A program made the translations under genes and the position numbers. A DNA stretch of 50,766 nt from NCBI GenBank assembly GCA_025965155.1, contig JAOPXN010000086.1, positions 1-50,766 on the forward strand, given 5' to 3'. The DNA is from Propionibacteriaceae bacterium (GTDB lineage Bacteria; Actinomycetota; Actinomycetes; Propionibacteriales; Propionibacteriaceae). Positions within the stretch are counted from its first letter, which is position 1, and each line of letters starts with the position of its first letter. Shown piece by piece: positions 8,606-16,639 of the stretch. The notes under the pieces are model-generated. The model did no database searches. It was not told the DNA's origin and worked only from the letters and a program-made list of their open reading frames with translations.

Positions 8606-9292
8606 ATGAGCCGCATCTTGGTCGTCGACGACGACCCTGCCCTGGTCCGGGCACTGTCGATCAACCTGCGGGCCCGGTCGTACGAGGTGGAGACGGCGGC
8701 GACGGGGGCCGCCGGACTGATGGTGGCAGCGAAGTACCCGCCAGATGTCGTGATTCTTGATCTTGGTCTGCCGGACATGGATGGCTGTGTCGTCATCAGC
8801 GGCCTCCGAGGGTGGACCCAGGCACCGATTCTCGTGTTGTCTGCCCGCGAAAGCCAGGCGGCGAAGGTGGCGGCACTGGACGCGGGAGCCGACGACTACG
8901 TCGTCAAACCTTTCGGGATGGATGAGTTGCTCGCCCGGCTGCGAGCCGCACTTCGCCGCGCCACACCGAACCAAGATGAGCCAGCCGTTGTCACCGACGA
9001 CTTCACTGTCGACCTGGCGGCTAAGCGGGTCGTTACCTCGGCCGGCGAGATCAAGCTCACGGCTACCGAGTGGCATCTCCTCGAGGTGCTCGTCCGTCAC
9101 AACGGGCGCACCGTTCAACACAGAAAGCTGCTCGAGGAGGTATGGGGAGCTAACTACGCCGAGCAGACCAACTACCTCCGCGTCTACATCGCGGCGCTTC
9201 GCCGCAAGCTTGAGGTTGACCCTGCCCATCCCCGCTATGTACTGACTGCCACTGGTCTTGGCTACCGGTTCGAGAGTGGGGCTCGAGCCTGA
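8606..9292 (+). CDS. KdpE-like response regulator (OmpR/PhoB type)
   Basis: 228 residues. The receiver domain has the acidic pocket 'VVDDDP' (Asp8-10), phospho-acceptor Asp52 in 'VILDLGLPDMDG', Ser79 and Lys101 in 'VVKPFG'. A C-terminal winged helix (about residues 130-224) carries the recognition region 'NYLRVYIAALRRKLE' and the ending 'TGLGYRF' typical of KdpE. The ATG begins one base after the kinase stop, so the pair is translationally coupled. A longer upstream reading in the same frame exists but overlaps the kinase and is not real. No kdpFABC genes are present in the window; the obvious local target is the divergent APC permease gene. Confidence 0.88.
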   Translation: MSRILVVDDDPALVRALSINLRARSYEVETAATGAAGLMVAAKYPPDVVILDLGLPDMDGCVVISGLRGWTQAPILVLSARESQAAKVAALDAGADDYVVKPFGMDELLARLRAALRRATPNQDEPAVVTDDFTVDLAAKRVVTSAGEIKLTATEWHLLEVLVRHNGRTVQHRKLLEEVWGANYAEQTNYLRVYIAALRRKLEVDPAHPRYVLTATGLGYRFESGARA

Positions 9293-9606
9293 TACCGGCC
9301 GTCGGAATAGTATCGGGATACCCGCACGTTGGTACGGAAAACGTCACGTTGGTACGGATGACGTATGGCGGGAGTCCGCGATTGGCACAGCCAAGGTCGA
9401 AGCCCGATGGCCAACTCGGCCACCGGCCCCCGTTGATGCCGACCGAGTAGCCGACGCGCGTGGGCGGCTGCTGACGGCAGAAGATGCGTCCCGAGACGGC
9501 TGGCCGATGATTTCCGGGCTCCGCAGCGGGACTGTTTGTGCGGTCTGGTCGAACTGAGCCGCACCCATGACGGCGACGGACTGCTCACTGACAAGGAGGA
9601 AGACCA
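9293..9606. promoter_or_regulatory. intergenic region with a 14-bp direct repeat at a 20-base period
   Basis: CACGTTGGTACGGA occurs exactly at 9325-9338 and again at 9345-9358. The 20-base spacing places both copies on the same helix face, like tandem sites for a DNA-binding regulator. It lies about 250 bases before the DUF4396 gene and just after the response-regulator gene. No gene was recognised in the remaining part (9360-9590); a ribosome binding site AGGAGGAAG appears directly before 9607. Confidence 0.5.
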
Positions 9607-10112
9607 ATGAGCAACGTAAATCACCAGCGCCATGGGCATGGGCACCCCGGGCGCGGGGACCAGCAGGACGGCCGTGCGCTGACCCGTCTGGCAGTCTCGG
9701 CCACCCTGCACTGCCTCGCCGGCTGCGCTATCGGTGAGGTACTCGGCCTCGTGCTGGCTACCTGGTGGGGCTGGTCCAATGCGCCGAGCATCGCCCTCGC
9801 CGTCGCGCTGGCATTCCTGTTCGGCTACGCCTTCACCATTCTCCCCGTGCTGCGCTCGGGTCTGGCGCTGAGGACCGCCATCGGTGTCGCCCTGGCTGCC
9901 GACACGGTGTGTCGATCCTGATCATGGAGATCGTCGACAACGCCATCGTGCTCGCCGTCCCCGGCGCAATGGAAGCCGGCCTCAACACCCTCTTGTTCTG
10001 GGGCGCCCTAGCCTTCTCACTGGCTGTGGCGTTCGTCATCACCGTGCCGGTTAACCGGGCACTGATCGCCAGAGGCAAGGGTCACGCGGTTGTCCACCAG
10101 TACCACCACTGA
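9607..10112 (+). pseudogene. DUF4396 membrane protein gene broken by a 2-base insertion
   Basis: The first 102 or so codons give a His/Gly-rich N-terminus and three hydrophobic helices typical of DUF4396, then the frame stops at 9919-9921. The remainder continues in another frame to 10112 with the family's expected end: SILIMEIVDNAIVLAVPGAM, a further membrane helix, and 'NRALIARGKGHAVVHQYHH'. At 9907-9911 the DNA reads GTGTG where GTG would join 'AADTV' directly to 'SILIMEIV'. Removing two bases restores a protein of about 167 residues. This is either a real slippage mutation, a sequencing or assembly error, or (least likely) programmed frameshifting. It has a strong AGGAGG site and a DUF305 gene 25 bases downstream. 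Confidence 0.85.
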
Positions 10113-10137
10113 CTAGATCAGAGGAACGTCCGAAGAC

Positions 10138-10758
10138 ATGACTGCGGCCAAGCTGAAGTTCGTTGCCCCGGCTCTTGTGCTCGCCGTCGCTCAGACAGCG
10201 TGCGGCTGCTCGGGCGGGCACGACACGGGCTCAGAACCCGTACCTGCGGTCAGCACGCCGGCGCCACCCAGCGCTGCGTCAACCTCGGCGACCGGTCCAC
10301 ACAATGAGGCTGACGTGACCTTCGCAACCATGATGATCCCGCACCACGCTCAGGCCATCGAGATCGCCAACCTGATGCTCATCAAGAGCGTCATCGACCC
10401 CGATGTGTCGAGCCTGGCCCAGCGGATCAAAGCGGCTCAGGAACCGGAAATCTCGCAGCTGCGTGGCTGGCTCGCAGGTTGGGGCGCGAGCCAGAGCTCG
10501 CCGACGGGCGACCATGGCCATGGCGGTGACGACGGCATGCTGGGTCAGGGCGACCTGGATGCTCTCGAAGCGGCTGATGGCACTGAGGCCACCAGGTTGT
10601 TTCTGAAGGACATGGTGAAGCACCACGAGGGCGCCATCGCCATGGCGGAGACGGAGCTAACCGAAGGAGTCAACCCCGCGGCCAAGAGGCTGGCGCAGAC
10701 CATCATCGACACGCAACGCGCCGAAATCGATGAGATGAAGCAGCTCCCCGGCGGCTGA
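10138..10758 (+). CDS. DUF305-domain secreted lipoprotein
   Basis: 206 residues. A hydrophobic signal with cysteines at 22 and 24 ('QTACGCSG') suggests lipid anchoring, followed by a Ser/Thr/Pro-rich linker. The body has the two DUF305 hallmarks, MMIPHHAQAIEIA and 'MVKHHEGAIAMAE', each supplying an HH pair in a ferritin-like helical bundle, with a His/Gly-rich loop 'DHGHGGDDGM' between them. DUF305 proteins often sit beside copper-handling genes, so a metal-related role outside the membrane is plausible but not shown. It follows the broken DUF4396 gene closely and ends in a hairpin terminator. Confidence 0.85.
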   Translation: MTAAKLKFVAPALVLAVAQTACGCSGGHDTGSEPVPAVSTPAPPSAASTSATGPHNEADVTFATMMIPHHAQAIEIANLMLIKSVIDPDVSSLAQRIKAAQEPEISQLRGWLAGWGASQSSPTGDHGHGGDDGMLGQGDLDALEAADGTEATRLFLKDMVKHHEGAIAMAETELTEGVNPAAKRLAQTIIDTQRAEIDEMKQLPGG

Positions 10759-10769
10759 GGACCGGGGAG
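10744..10769 (+). terminator. hairpin terminator at the end of the DUF305 gene
   Basis: Stem CTCCCCGG (10744-10751) and CCGGGGAG (10762-10769), perfect 8 bp with a 10-base loop that includes the stop codon. It is followed by a short AT-rich stretch. Confidence 0.6.
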
Positions 10770-10849
10770 TATTAGTTGGCGGCTTCAAGCTAGGGCTACA
10801 AATCCTAGGATGTGAGCCAGGAACCAATATCACAGGCCGGAGGGCCGCC

Positions 10850-11803
10850 ATGACGCAGGTAAGTCCGCACGGGTTGCATCACGTGACCGCTATCGCGACC
10901 GACCCGCAGTCCAATGTCGAGTTCTACACGCGTGTGTTGGGTCTGCGGCTGGTGAAGCAGACGGTGAACTTCGACGCGCCGGAGACGTATCACCTGTACT
11001 ACGGTGACGAACAAGGCAGCCCTTCCAGCCTGCTCACGTTTTTCCCGTGGCCAGGTCTGCAGCCCGGTCGACAGGGTGCCGGAATGACGACAGCAACGGC
11101 CTTCAGTGTGCCTGGCTCGTCGCTTGGCTGGTGGCACGAACGCTTCAAAGGGCTCCGTATCGACGTAGATCCGCCTCGAAGCCGCGACCAGGACGAGGTC
11201 CTCACCTTCCGGGACCCGGATGGAATCGTGATCGACCTGGTCGCCTCCGACGGTGATCATCGGTCCGGATGGGACGGCGTAGCCGATATTCCCACTGAGC
11301 ATGCGGTACGCGGGCTGCACGCGATCACTTTGTCCGAGCGGCAGCTGGACCCGTCCGCCACGATGCTCACCGACCTGCTGGGGATGAGCGTGAGCAGTGA
11401 GGAAGGGGACCGGGCACGGTTTGGGATGGCCGATGGCGGGTCAGGCGCTCTTATCGATGTGCTTGGTGGTGTGAAGGACCGGGGGCTGCAGGCCGGGGGG
11501 ACCGTACACCACGTGGCATTTCGGGCACCGGACCTGCAGACCATGAGGGCCTGGCAGCAGGAGCTGATAGCCCGAGGCGTGTCGGTCACCCAGATTCTGG
11601 ATCGGCAGTACTTCAAATCGATCTACTTCCGTGAGCCGGGCGGGGTGCTCTTCGAAATCGCGACCGATGCGCCCGGCTTTGATGTGGACGAGCCGCTGCT
11701 AGAGCTCGGACGTCACCTCAAGCTGCCGCCCTGGCTTGAGCCGGACCGCGAACAGATTGCAGCTGCGTTGCCGCCTCTCCAGCTGGACGTCGACGTGCCG
11801 TAA
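10850..11803 (+). CDS. VOC-family protein, ring-cleaving dioxygenase-like (MhqO type)
   Basis: 317 residues, ATG start. Two glyoxalase/VOC modules lie in tandem: one begins 'GLHHVTAIATDPQSNVEFY' at residue 8 and the second near residue 150 ('GLHAITLSERQLD'). The likely metal ligands are a His of the first HH pair (10/11), a His of 'TVHHVAF' (220/221) and Glu269 in 'VLFEIATDAPGF', the 2-His-1-Glu triad of extradiol-type enzymes. The sequence resembles the MhqO/MhqA subgroup, which acts on hydroquinones or quinone-derived compounds. It stands alone between a terminator and a convergent gene, with no quinone reductase or MarR gene next to it, so the physiological substrate is open. Confidence 0.82.
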   Translation: MTQVSPHGLHHVTAIATDPQSNVEFYTRVLGLRLVKQTVNFDAPETYHLYYGDEQGSPSSLLTFFPWPGLQPGRQGAGMTTATAFSVPGSSLGWWHERFKGLRIDVDPPRSRDQDEVLTFRDPDGIVIDLVASDGDHRSGWDGVADIPTEHAVRGLHAITLSERQLDPSATMLTDLLGMSVSSEEGDRARFGMADGGSGALIDVLGGVKDRGLQAGGTVHHVAFRAPDLQTMRAWQQELIARGVSVTQILDRQYFKSIYFREPGGVLFEIATDAPGFDVDEPLLELGRHLKLPPWLEPDREQIAAALPPLQLDVDVP

Positions 11804-11859
11804 CGGATGCTGGTGGAGGCACCTGATGAGGGCCGGCGTTTGTGGTCGGGGAGTCTCTG

Positions 11860-13359
11860 TCAGATGCTGCGAAGCGTTCCGACGACGTCCGCGAGGGCCT
11901 CGTCATCGCCGACGTTGCCGGCGAACACGATGAAGGGAATGCCCTGGGCAGGGCCGGAGACCGGCTCCCACAGCGACACGATGCCGGGAAGCATCGTCCC
12001 TCGGGACCAGGCCCGGCGAATGCTCAGGCCCTCCGTTGCAGTGTCAGAGGCGGTGATGCCGCCCTTGGCCAACACAAACGCGGGCCTGACCTGGGCGATG
12101 ACCTCTTTGACGGTGTTCACCAAAGCGGCGCTGACTGTCCGGGCGATCAGCAAGCTGTCGACCGCGTCGGCTCCGGTGATCAAGGTGCGACTGGTGCGGA
12201 TCACCACATCACCGCCGGACTCTCCGGTTCGTAGCAGATCGGCAGCCCGGGCCGCCACGTCGCTGACGTGGCTGTCCCGGTCCTGGCCGTTCAGCAGGGT
12301 CGGAACGTCGAGCTCCAACTCGACGATGTTTCCTTTCGTACGCAGCCGCTCTAGCTGGCGGGTGGTCAGTCCGACATGAGATCCGACCGCGATCAGCCCG
12401 TGAGCGGTGTCCGGACGCAGGTCACCCGCGTCGTGCGGTGCCGCCGCCAAGATCGCCCCCAGCCGGGCGGCGTCGATAGCCGGCGTCGCCTGCTGACCGC
12501 TTCGAGCCCGGACGAACGATGGTCCCGTTCGATACACGAAGCTCCTACCAGCTGCCTCGGCGCGCAGCAACGCGATGACAACCACCTGCAGGTCGGCGTC
12601 GTCGGCAGTGTCGACTACCACAGGCTGTCCGCCGCTGAGCCCCGCAAGAATTTCTTCCACCCGGTCCGGTCCTCCGTCGCGGATATCGGTCAGGGTGATG
12701 GCGGCCACCTCGTCCCGGGAAATCCGACCGGCTGTCTTTTCCTGGACCCAGTCGCGCAGGTCGGAGTTGACGTAGCCGAAACTGGCGTCCTTGGCGAACT
12801 CGCTGTGCGACACCGGGATCATGCCGTTGCCGGCCCGTGACCAGTGCAGCGAATCGACTGTGACCCGACCGGGTTCGATGTAGGCCGGACAGATCACTAC
12901 ACCGTCGACCTTCGTCCCGCGAGCCGCTAGCTCCTTTGCGAGCACGTCGGTCTCCAGGGGGTAGTAGCCGCGGAGCGTGGAGTCGCTCCTGCTTGCGATG
13001 ACGTAGCAGACGTTCTCCAGCCGGGCCGCCTCATCAAGGGCGTCGACGATCTGCTCGTTGCGTTCCACCGCGTCTGCCTCGGACAGGCTGCGGGTGTTGG
13101 TGAGGATGAAGAATGCGGTGGTGGGTTGACGCAGCGCCCACTGCAGGTCCGATACGGACCAGCTGGTCAGCACCGGTAGGTCAGCGATGCTCTGGGTGCC
13201 GGTTGGGTCGTCGTCGAGCACCACCAGCCTGCGTCCTGCCTGGACATCGGACAGCGGGAGGTCGACCCGGCGGACGGCTGGCTGGTCTGCCAGCACCCGG
13301 TCGAGCGACACGGCGCCGGCAAAGTCCGGCGATGGTGCGGTGCGACGCGTGGAGATCAC
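11860..13359 (-). CDS. four-carbon acid sugar kinase family protein (DUF1537)
   Basis: About 499 residues from a GTG at 13359 with AAAGG seven bases upstream; a TTG at 13365 is in frame but lies on top of that site. The N-terminal domain begins with 'LVVLDDDPTGTQSIADLPVL', a signature of the four-carbon acid sugar kinases (OtnK/DtnK-like), and includes 'SRSDSTLRGYYPLETDVL'. The C-terminal nucleotide-binding domain contains 'FVLAKGGITASDTAT' and 'IVFAGNVGDD'. Characterised members phosphorylate 3-oxo-tetronate or related acid sugars. The gene starts two bases after the stop of the GH106-like gene, so the two are one operon. The usual partners (aldolase, isomerase, dehydrogenase) are absent. 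Confidence 0.85.
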   Translation of the reverse strand: MISTRRTAPSPDFAGAVSLDRVLADQPAVRRVDLPLSDVQAGRRLVVLDDDPTGTQSIADLPVLTSWSVSDLQWALRQPTTAFFILTNTRSLSEADAVERNEQIVDALDEAARLENVCYVIASRSDSTLRGYYPLETDVLAKELAARGTKVDGVVICPAYIEPGRVTVDSLHWSRAGNGMIPVSHSEFAKDASFGYVNSDLRDWVQEKTAGRISRDEVAAITLTDIRDGGPDRVEEILAGLSGGQPVVVDTADDADLQVVVIALLRAEAAGRSFVYRTGPSFVRARSGQQATPAIDAARLGAILAAAPHDAGDLRPDTAHGLIAVGSHVGLTTRQLERLRTKGNIVELELDVPTLLNGQDRDSHVSDVAARAADLLRTGESGGDVVIRTSRTLITGADAVDSLLIARTVSAALVNTVKEVIAQVRPAFVLAKGGITASDTATEGLSIRRAWSRGTMLPGIVSLWEPVSGPAQGIPFIVFAGNVGDDEALADVVGTLRSI

Positions 13360-13361
13360 GG

Positions 13362-15974
13362 TCAAGCCTTTCGTTGAAGCGGGCGCGATCCGGAGGTGGT
13401 GATGACCAGAGTCGGTACGGCCAACAGGCCCGACTGTGTCCCCTCCATTGCCAGATCAAGTTCCTGCATCCGGAACCGCCGCCCGTACCGGCGCTCGCTC
13501 TCGGCCACCATGGGCTCGAGCTGCTGGTCGTGGGCGATCGCGTTGGCCAAGGTGTTGCGGATGATGACCTCGACCCGATTGGGCCCCGGAACCACGCCGC
13601 GGCTCACATCCAGGACGTACGGCGGTGCCCACACCATGCCGCAATCCACATCATTGACGCGGACCTCGGCCATCACGCCGACCGGTGGATCGACCTCTGC
13701 GCGGTAGGAGTGTCCCCGGATGCCGCCCGGGTCCGCGTGTCCGTAGCCCCTGGCTGGCGCTGCTCCGAAGTCGATCACGACTCGGTCGGATGGCCGGAGG
13801 TCAGGCAGGTCGACCGTCGTCGAGTAGGTCGCCGAGCCGGAGCAGGCGAGCCGCTCGGGATCGTCCTCCCACCTGTGTGGAAGCACGACATCGATGTCGG
13901 AGTCCCGATCAGCAAACCGCAGCTGCCAGCCGTCCCGGAGCACCACCCGCCGTTGCGCACCATGATCACCACAGGGGCCGGCGCCGGACTGTTCGGCGTC
14001 CCGGCTGGTGATCACCAGAACCGTGCCCTGGTAGGGATGCAGCGTGAGGTGCACCCCGGCGCCACCCGGCTGGCCGCTGCGAAGCACCCGTCCTGACTGC
14101 GCGTCCCACTCCTCGTACCAGCCTCGGTCCGAGCGAGGGGACAGCGTGAACTGGCGTACGGTGGGTCCAGTGTTGATCACGAGATAGATGTCGGCGTCCG
14201 CTGTGTGCCGTTGCACAACTCCGACGTCGGTGGTTGGTGGCTCGATCTGCACGGCCGGTCCAGCCGAGGCGGCGAGCGCGGCCACGATCTCGGGCACGTC
14301 GCAGGATCTCGCACCAGGAATGTCGACGGTGGAATCCACCATGATGACGGTGCCGCCGGCGGCGACGAAGCGGTCGAACCAGACCTGGGCAACCTCGGAC
14401 AGCGTGGTGGCCCCGCTGATGATCACCGGGCGCGAGTCATTCGCCGGAAGGACCGCAAGGGCGTCGTCATCGACCAGGTCGAAGTCCCAGCCACCCTGTC
14501 GGATGACCCGGAGCACGCCGTCGCCAACGACTCGGCGCGTCTCTCGCCATGCGTCCAGCGACCCACCAACTGCGCTCCCCATCGTCGCGAACACGTCCTC
14601 AGCCGGCACATAGACCAGCACGTCCGACACCGGCAGTCCCTGGCGCATCAGCCAACAGAGCCTGCTCAGGTAGCGGGCCAGCGACGGCATCGACGGCCAC
14701 CACGGATTCCGGTCATCCAGCGCGCCGGCGGCGTAGAAGAACCACCCCAGTCCCGGCGCGTGAGGAGGTGAGTACGGCCAGCCGTGACCGATGAGCTGGT
14801 TGACGCCGGCAAGGAGGTGCTCGTGTGCCTCGCCCTTGAGATCGAGCGGGGTGGCGCGAAAGGACGGGGAGTGAACCCAGGTCCAGACTTCCGAGGACAC
14901 GACCTCCCGGCCATACAGGTGGGCCGCCGAGGACGCCCACCGGGTCTGGGTCAGCTCGGTCCATCCCCAGCCCTCGCCCTCGAACAGGTCGGCAGCGCGG
15001 TAGCTGCTGATCATGGCCGGCGGCGTGCCGTAGCCCTGAATCCGGAACGGAACCCCCCGCGCGGCCGCCCAGCGCCGGATCACCGCAACGAAATGATCTT
15101 CGTACAGCTCAGCCAGGGTCCGGTGGTAGTCCGCCCGCAGTCGCGTCGCACCGGCACCTTCGACCACTAGCTGGTACAGCGTGGGCAGCGGGTCGTAGCC
15201 TCGTCGGCGCTGGAACTCTTCCAGGAGGCCAGGAGTCCAGTCGCTGCCGTAGACCTCGAGGCTGTCGCAGAACACGGAGCCGACCAGGTGCGCGGGCACG
15301 GCGTCCAGCATGCGATCACCGACGTGGCGTACATGCTGTTCGGCGGCCGCCGCGCTGTAGTGATCAAGGACGGGTCCCTCGGCGCCGAAAGCCGCTCTCT
15401 TCACGTTCTGACCGGTGAGCCGAGCGTAAGCCAGCAGCACCTGGCGGGTGCCGGTGCCGTCCGGGACCTCGATCGACCCGTCGACCACGGGCAGCGGGCT
15501 GAGCTCCTCGGGTGGTTCCTGTAGCGATCCCGGTCCTAGGTAGGCCGCGACCAGCTCGTCTCCGGGCCACAGCGCGGCCACCGGGACCTGCGCCGGACCG
15601 GGGCTGATCTCGCGCCGCTCCCAGTGCAGCGTGCGTGCGGCGAGCTCCGCGGTGATGTGCGGGCCACCGAACGACCATCCCGATCCCAACGTGAGGTCGA
15701 AGCGGAGACCGAGCTTGTGCGCCGCATCCGCTGCATAACGAAGATCCGCCAGGAACTGCGGTGACAGGAACCTCTCGCTGTCCGGGCTGAGCGGGTAGAC
15801 GTAGGCCACCTCGACCCCGCCAAGTCCCGCATCCGCCATCACCGCGAGCTCCCGGTCGATCTCGGCACGGTCAACGGACGGCCCGAACCACCACCAACGC
15901 ATCATCGGGGCGCTGCTGGTCGGTGGGTCAAGAAAGCCCGCCCGCAGCTCGTGGACGCTCTTCGGCGAAGTCAC
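13362..15974 (-). CDS. GH106-like glycoside hydrolase (alpha-L-rhamnosidase type)
   Basis: 870 residues from a GTG start with AAGGAG upstream. No signal peptide is visible, so it is probably cytoplasmic. The N-terminus has the family GH106 pattern 'MRWWWFGPSVDRAEIDREL' followed by 'ADAGLGGVEVAYVYPL' and 'GLRFDLTLGSGW', strands of the TIM barrel. The middle contains a Rossmann-like domain with catalytic-domain signatures, and the last 150 or so residues form a beta-sandwich ending in 'NRVEVIIRNTLANAI', typical of GH106 and GH2-type galactose-binding modules. GH106 enzymes remove alpha-L-rhamnose from plant glycosides and pectin. It is the first gene of a two-gene operon with an acid sugar kinase, an unusual pairing. 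Confidence 0.85.
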   Translation of the reverse strand: MTSPKSVHELRAGFLDPPTSSAPMMRWWWFGPSVDRAEIDRELAVMADAGLGGVEVAYVYPLSPDSERFLSPQFLADLRYAADAAHKLGLRFDLTLGSGWSFGGPHITAELAARTLHWERREISPGPAQVPVAALWPGDELVAAYLGPGSLQEPPEELSPLPVVDGSIEVPDGTGTRQVLLAYARLTGQNVKRAAFGAEGPVLDHYSAAAAEQHVRHVGDRMLDAVPAHLVGSVFCDSLEVYGSDWTPGLLEEFQRRRGYDPLPTLYQLVVEGAGATRLRADYHRTLAELYEDHFVAVIRRWAAARGVPFRIQGYGTPPAMISSYRAADLFEGEGWGWTELTQTRWASSAAHLYGREVVSSEVWTWVHSPSFRATPLDLKGEAHEHLLAGVNQLIGHGWPYSPPHAPGLGWFFYAAGALDDRNPWWPSMPSLARYLSRLCWLMRQGLPVSDVLVYVPAEDVFATMGSAVGGSLDAWRETRRVVGDGVLRVIRQGGWDFDLVDDDALAVLPANDSRPVIISGATTLSEVAQVWFDRFVAAGGTVIMVDSTVDIPGARSCDVPEIVAALAASAGPAVQIEPPTTDVGVVQRHTADADIYLVINTGPTVRQFTLSPRSDRGWYEEWDAQSGRVLRSGQPGGAGVHLTLHPYQGTVLVITSRDAEQSGAGPCGDHGAQRRVVLRDGWQLRFADRDSDIDVVLPHRWEDDPERLACSGSATYSTTVDLPDLRPSDRVVIDFGAAPARGYGHADPGGIRGHSYRAEVDPPVGVMAEVRVNDVDCGMVWAPPYVLDVSRGVVPGPNRVEVIIRNTLANAIAHDQQLEPMVAESERRYGRRFRMQELDLAMEGTQSGLLAVPTLVITTSGSRPLQRKA

Positions 15975-16639
15975 CGCACTCCTTGTTGAATGATCTCAGA
16001 CGAGCTCCCGATCCGACTTCCGATGAACCACGTCGAAGGGGATCTTGTCCCAACCGTAGATCAGCCTGTAACCGGGATAGGGCGCCACGGACCAACCCAT
16101 CCGTGCCAAGATGCTTAATTTTTGCGCAGTCGGCCACGCTCGGCCCTCTGGTGCCCTACCGTCTTCGTACCGACGTGTCACCGTACACGGCTGGTCGATG
16201 ATCGGGGGATTTCGACCTTTGCGGGAGGGAGTCTCGTTGCGCACGCTCGAGGCTCCCGCCCCTCCCCGAGTCCTGGGGGCGGGCCCCGCAATCGTCCGCT
16301 CTCAGGACTTCAATTGGAGGGGCGGTGGTCCTTACCGCCGCCTGGACAGGTGGCACAGCCATCTGCCCAGCTGGTACCGCGCCCACCGCCAGCCCCGGTA
16401 CGGGTTCTGGTCGTCGACCGGCAAGCCCATGAGGTACCAGCCGAGCCGATGCATCAGCGCCCGAGTGAGCCGGGCAAAGTCACTCACGGGTTGGTATCCA
16501 GCCAGGTGCCTCCCATACCGTCCGACGCTAGCACTCGCGCGCCTCGACGGTAGGGCGAGTCGGAACTTGGGTGGGCCACGCCGCTCGCCACGCTGAAAGC
16601 CTCAACGTCCCAGGCCGTCGCGCTGGACTGGCTCCCGTG
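15975..16639. other. 665-base stretch without a confident gene
   Basis: It lies between the GH106-like gene start and the end of the tadG-like gene, both leftward. It must hold the GH106 promoter. A GC hairpin with an 8-bp perfect stem CCCGCCCC (16255-16262) and GGGGCGGG (16276-16283) is present. Reading frames of 80 to 160 codons exist on both strands but have no family resemblance, no good ribosome binding site and rare-codon-rich arginine/proline composition; they are not called. Confidence 0.4.

Noticed and set aside
9258-9557. 99-codon forward frame between the response regulator and DUF4396 gene
   Set aside because: Begins inside the regulator gene, lacks a ribosome binding site and has no recognisable motif.
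15996-16244. 82-codon reverse-strand frame upstream of the GH106-like gene
   Set aside because: No family resemblance, no ribosome binding site, and it occupies the likely GH106 promoter; composition looks non-coding.
16111-16596. 161-codon forward frame in the gap before the tadG-like gene
   Set aside because: Arg/Pro/Trp-rich with no recognised motif and no Shine-Dalgarno; its length is expected by chance in GC-rich DNA.
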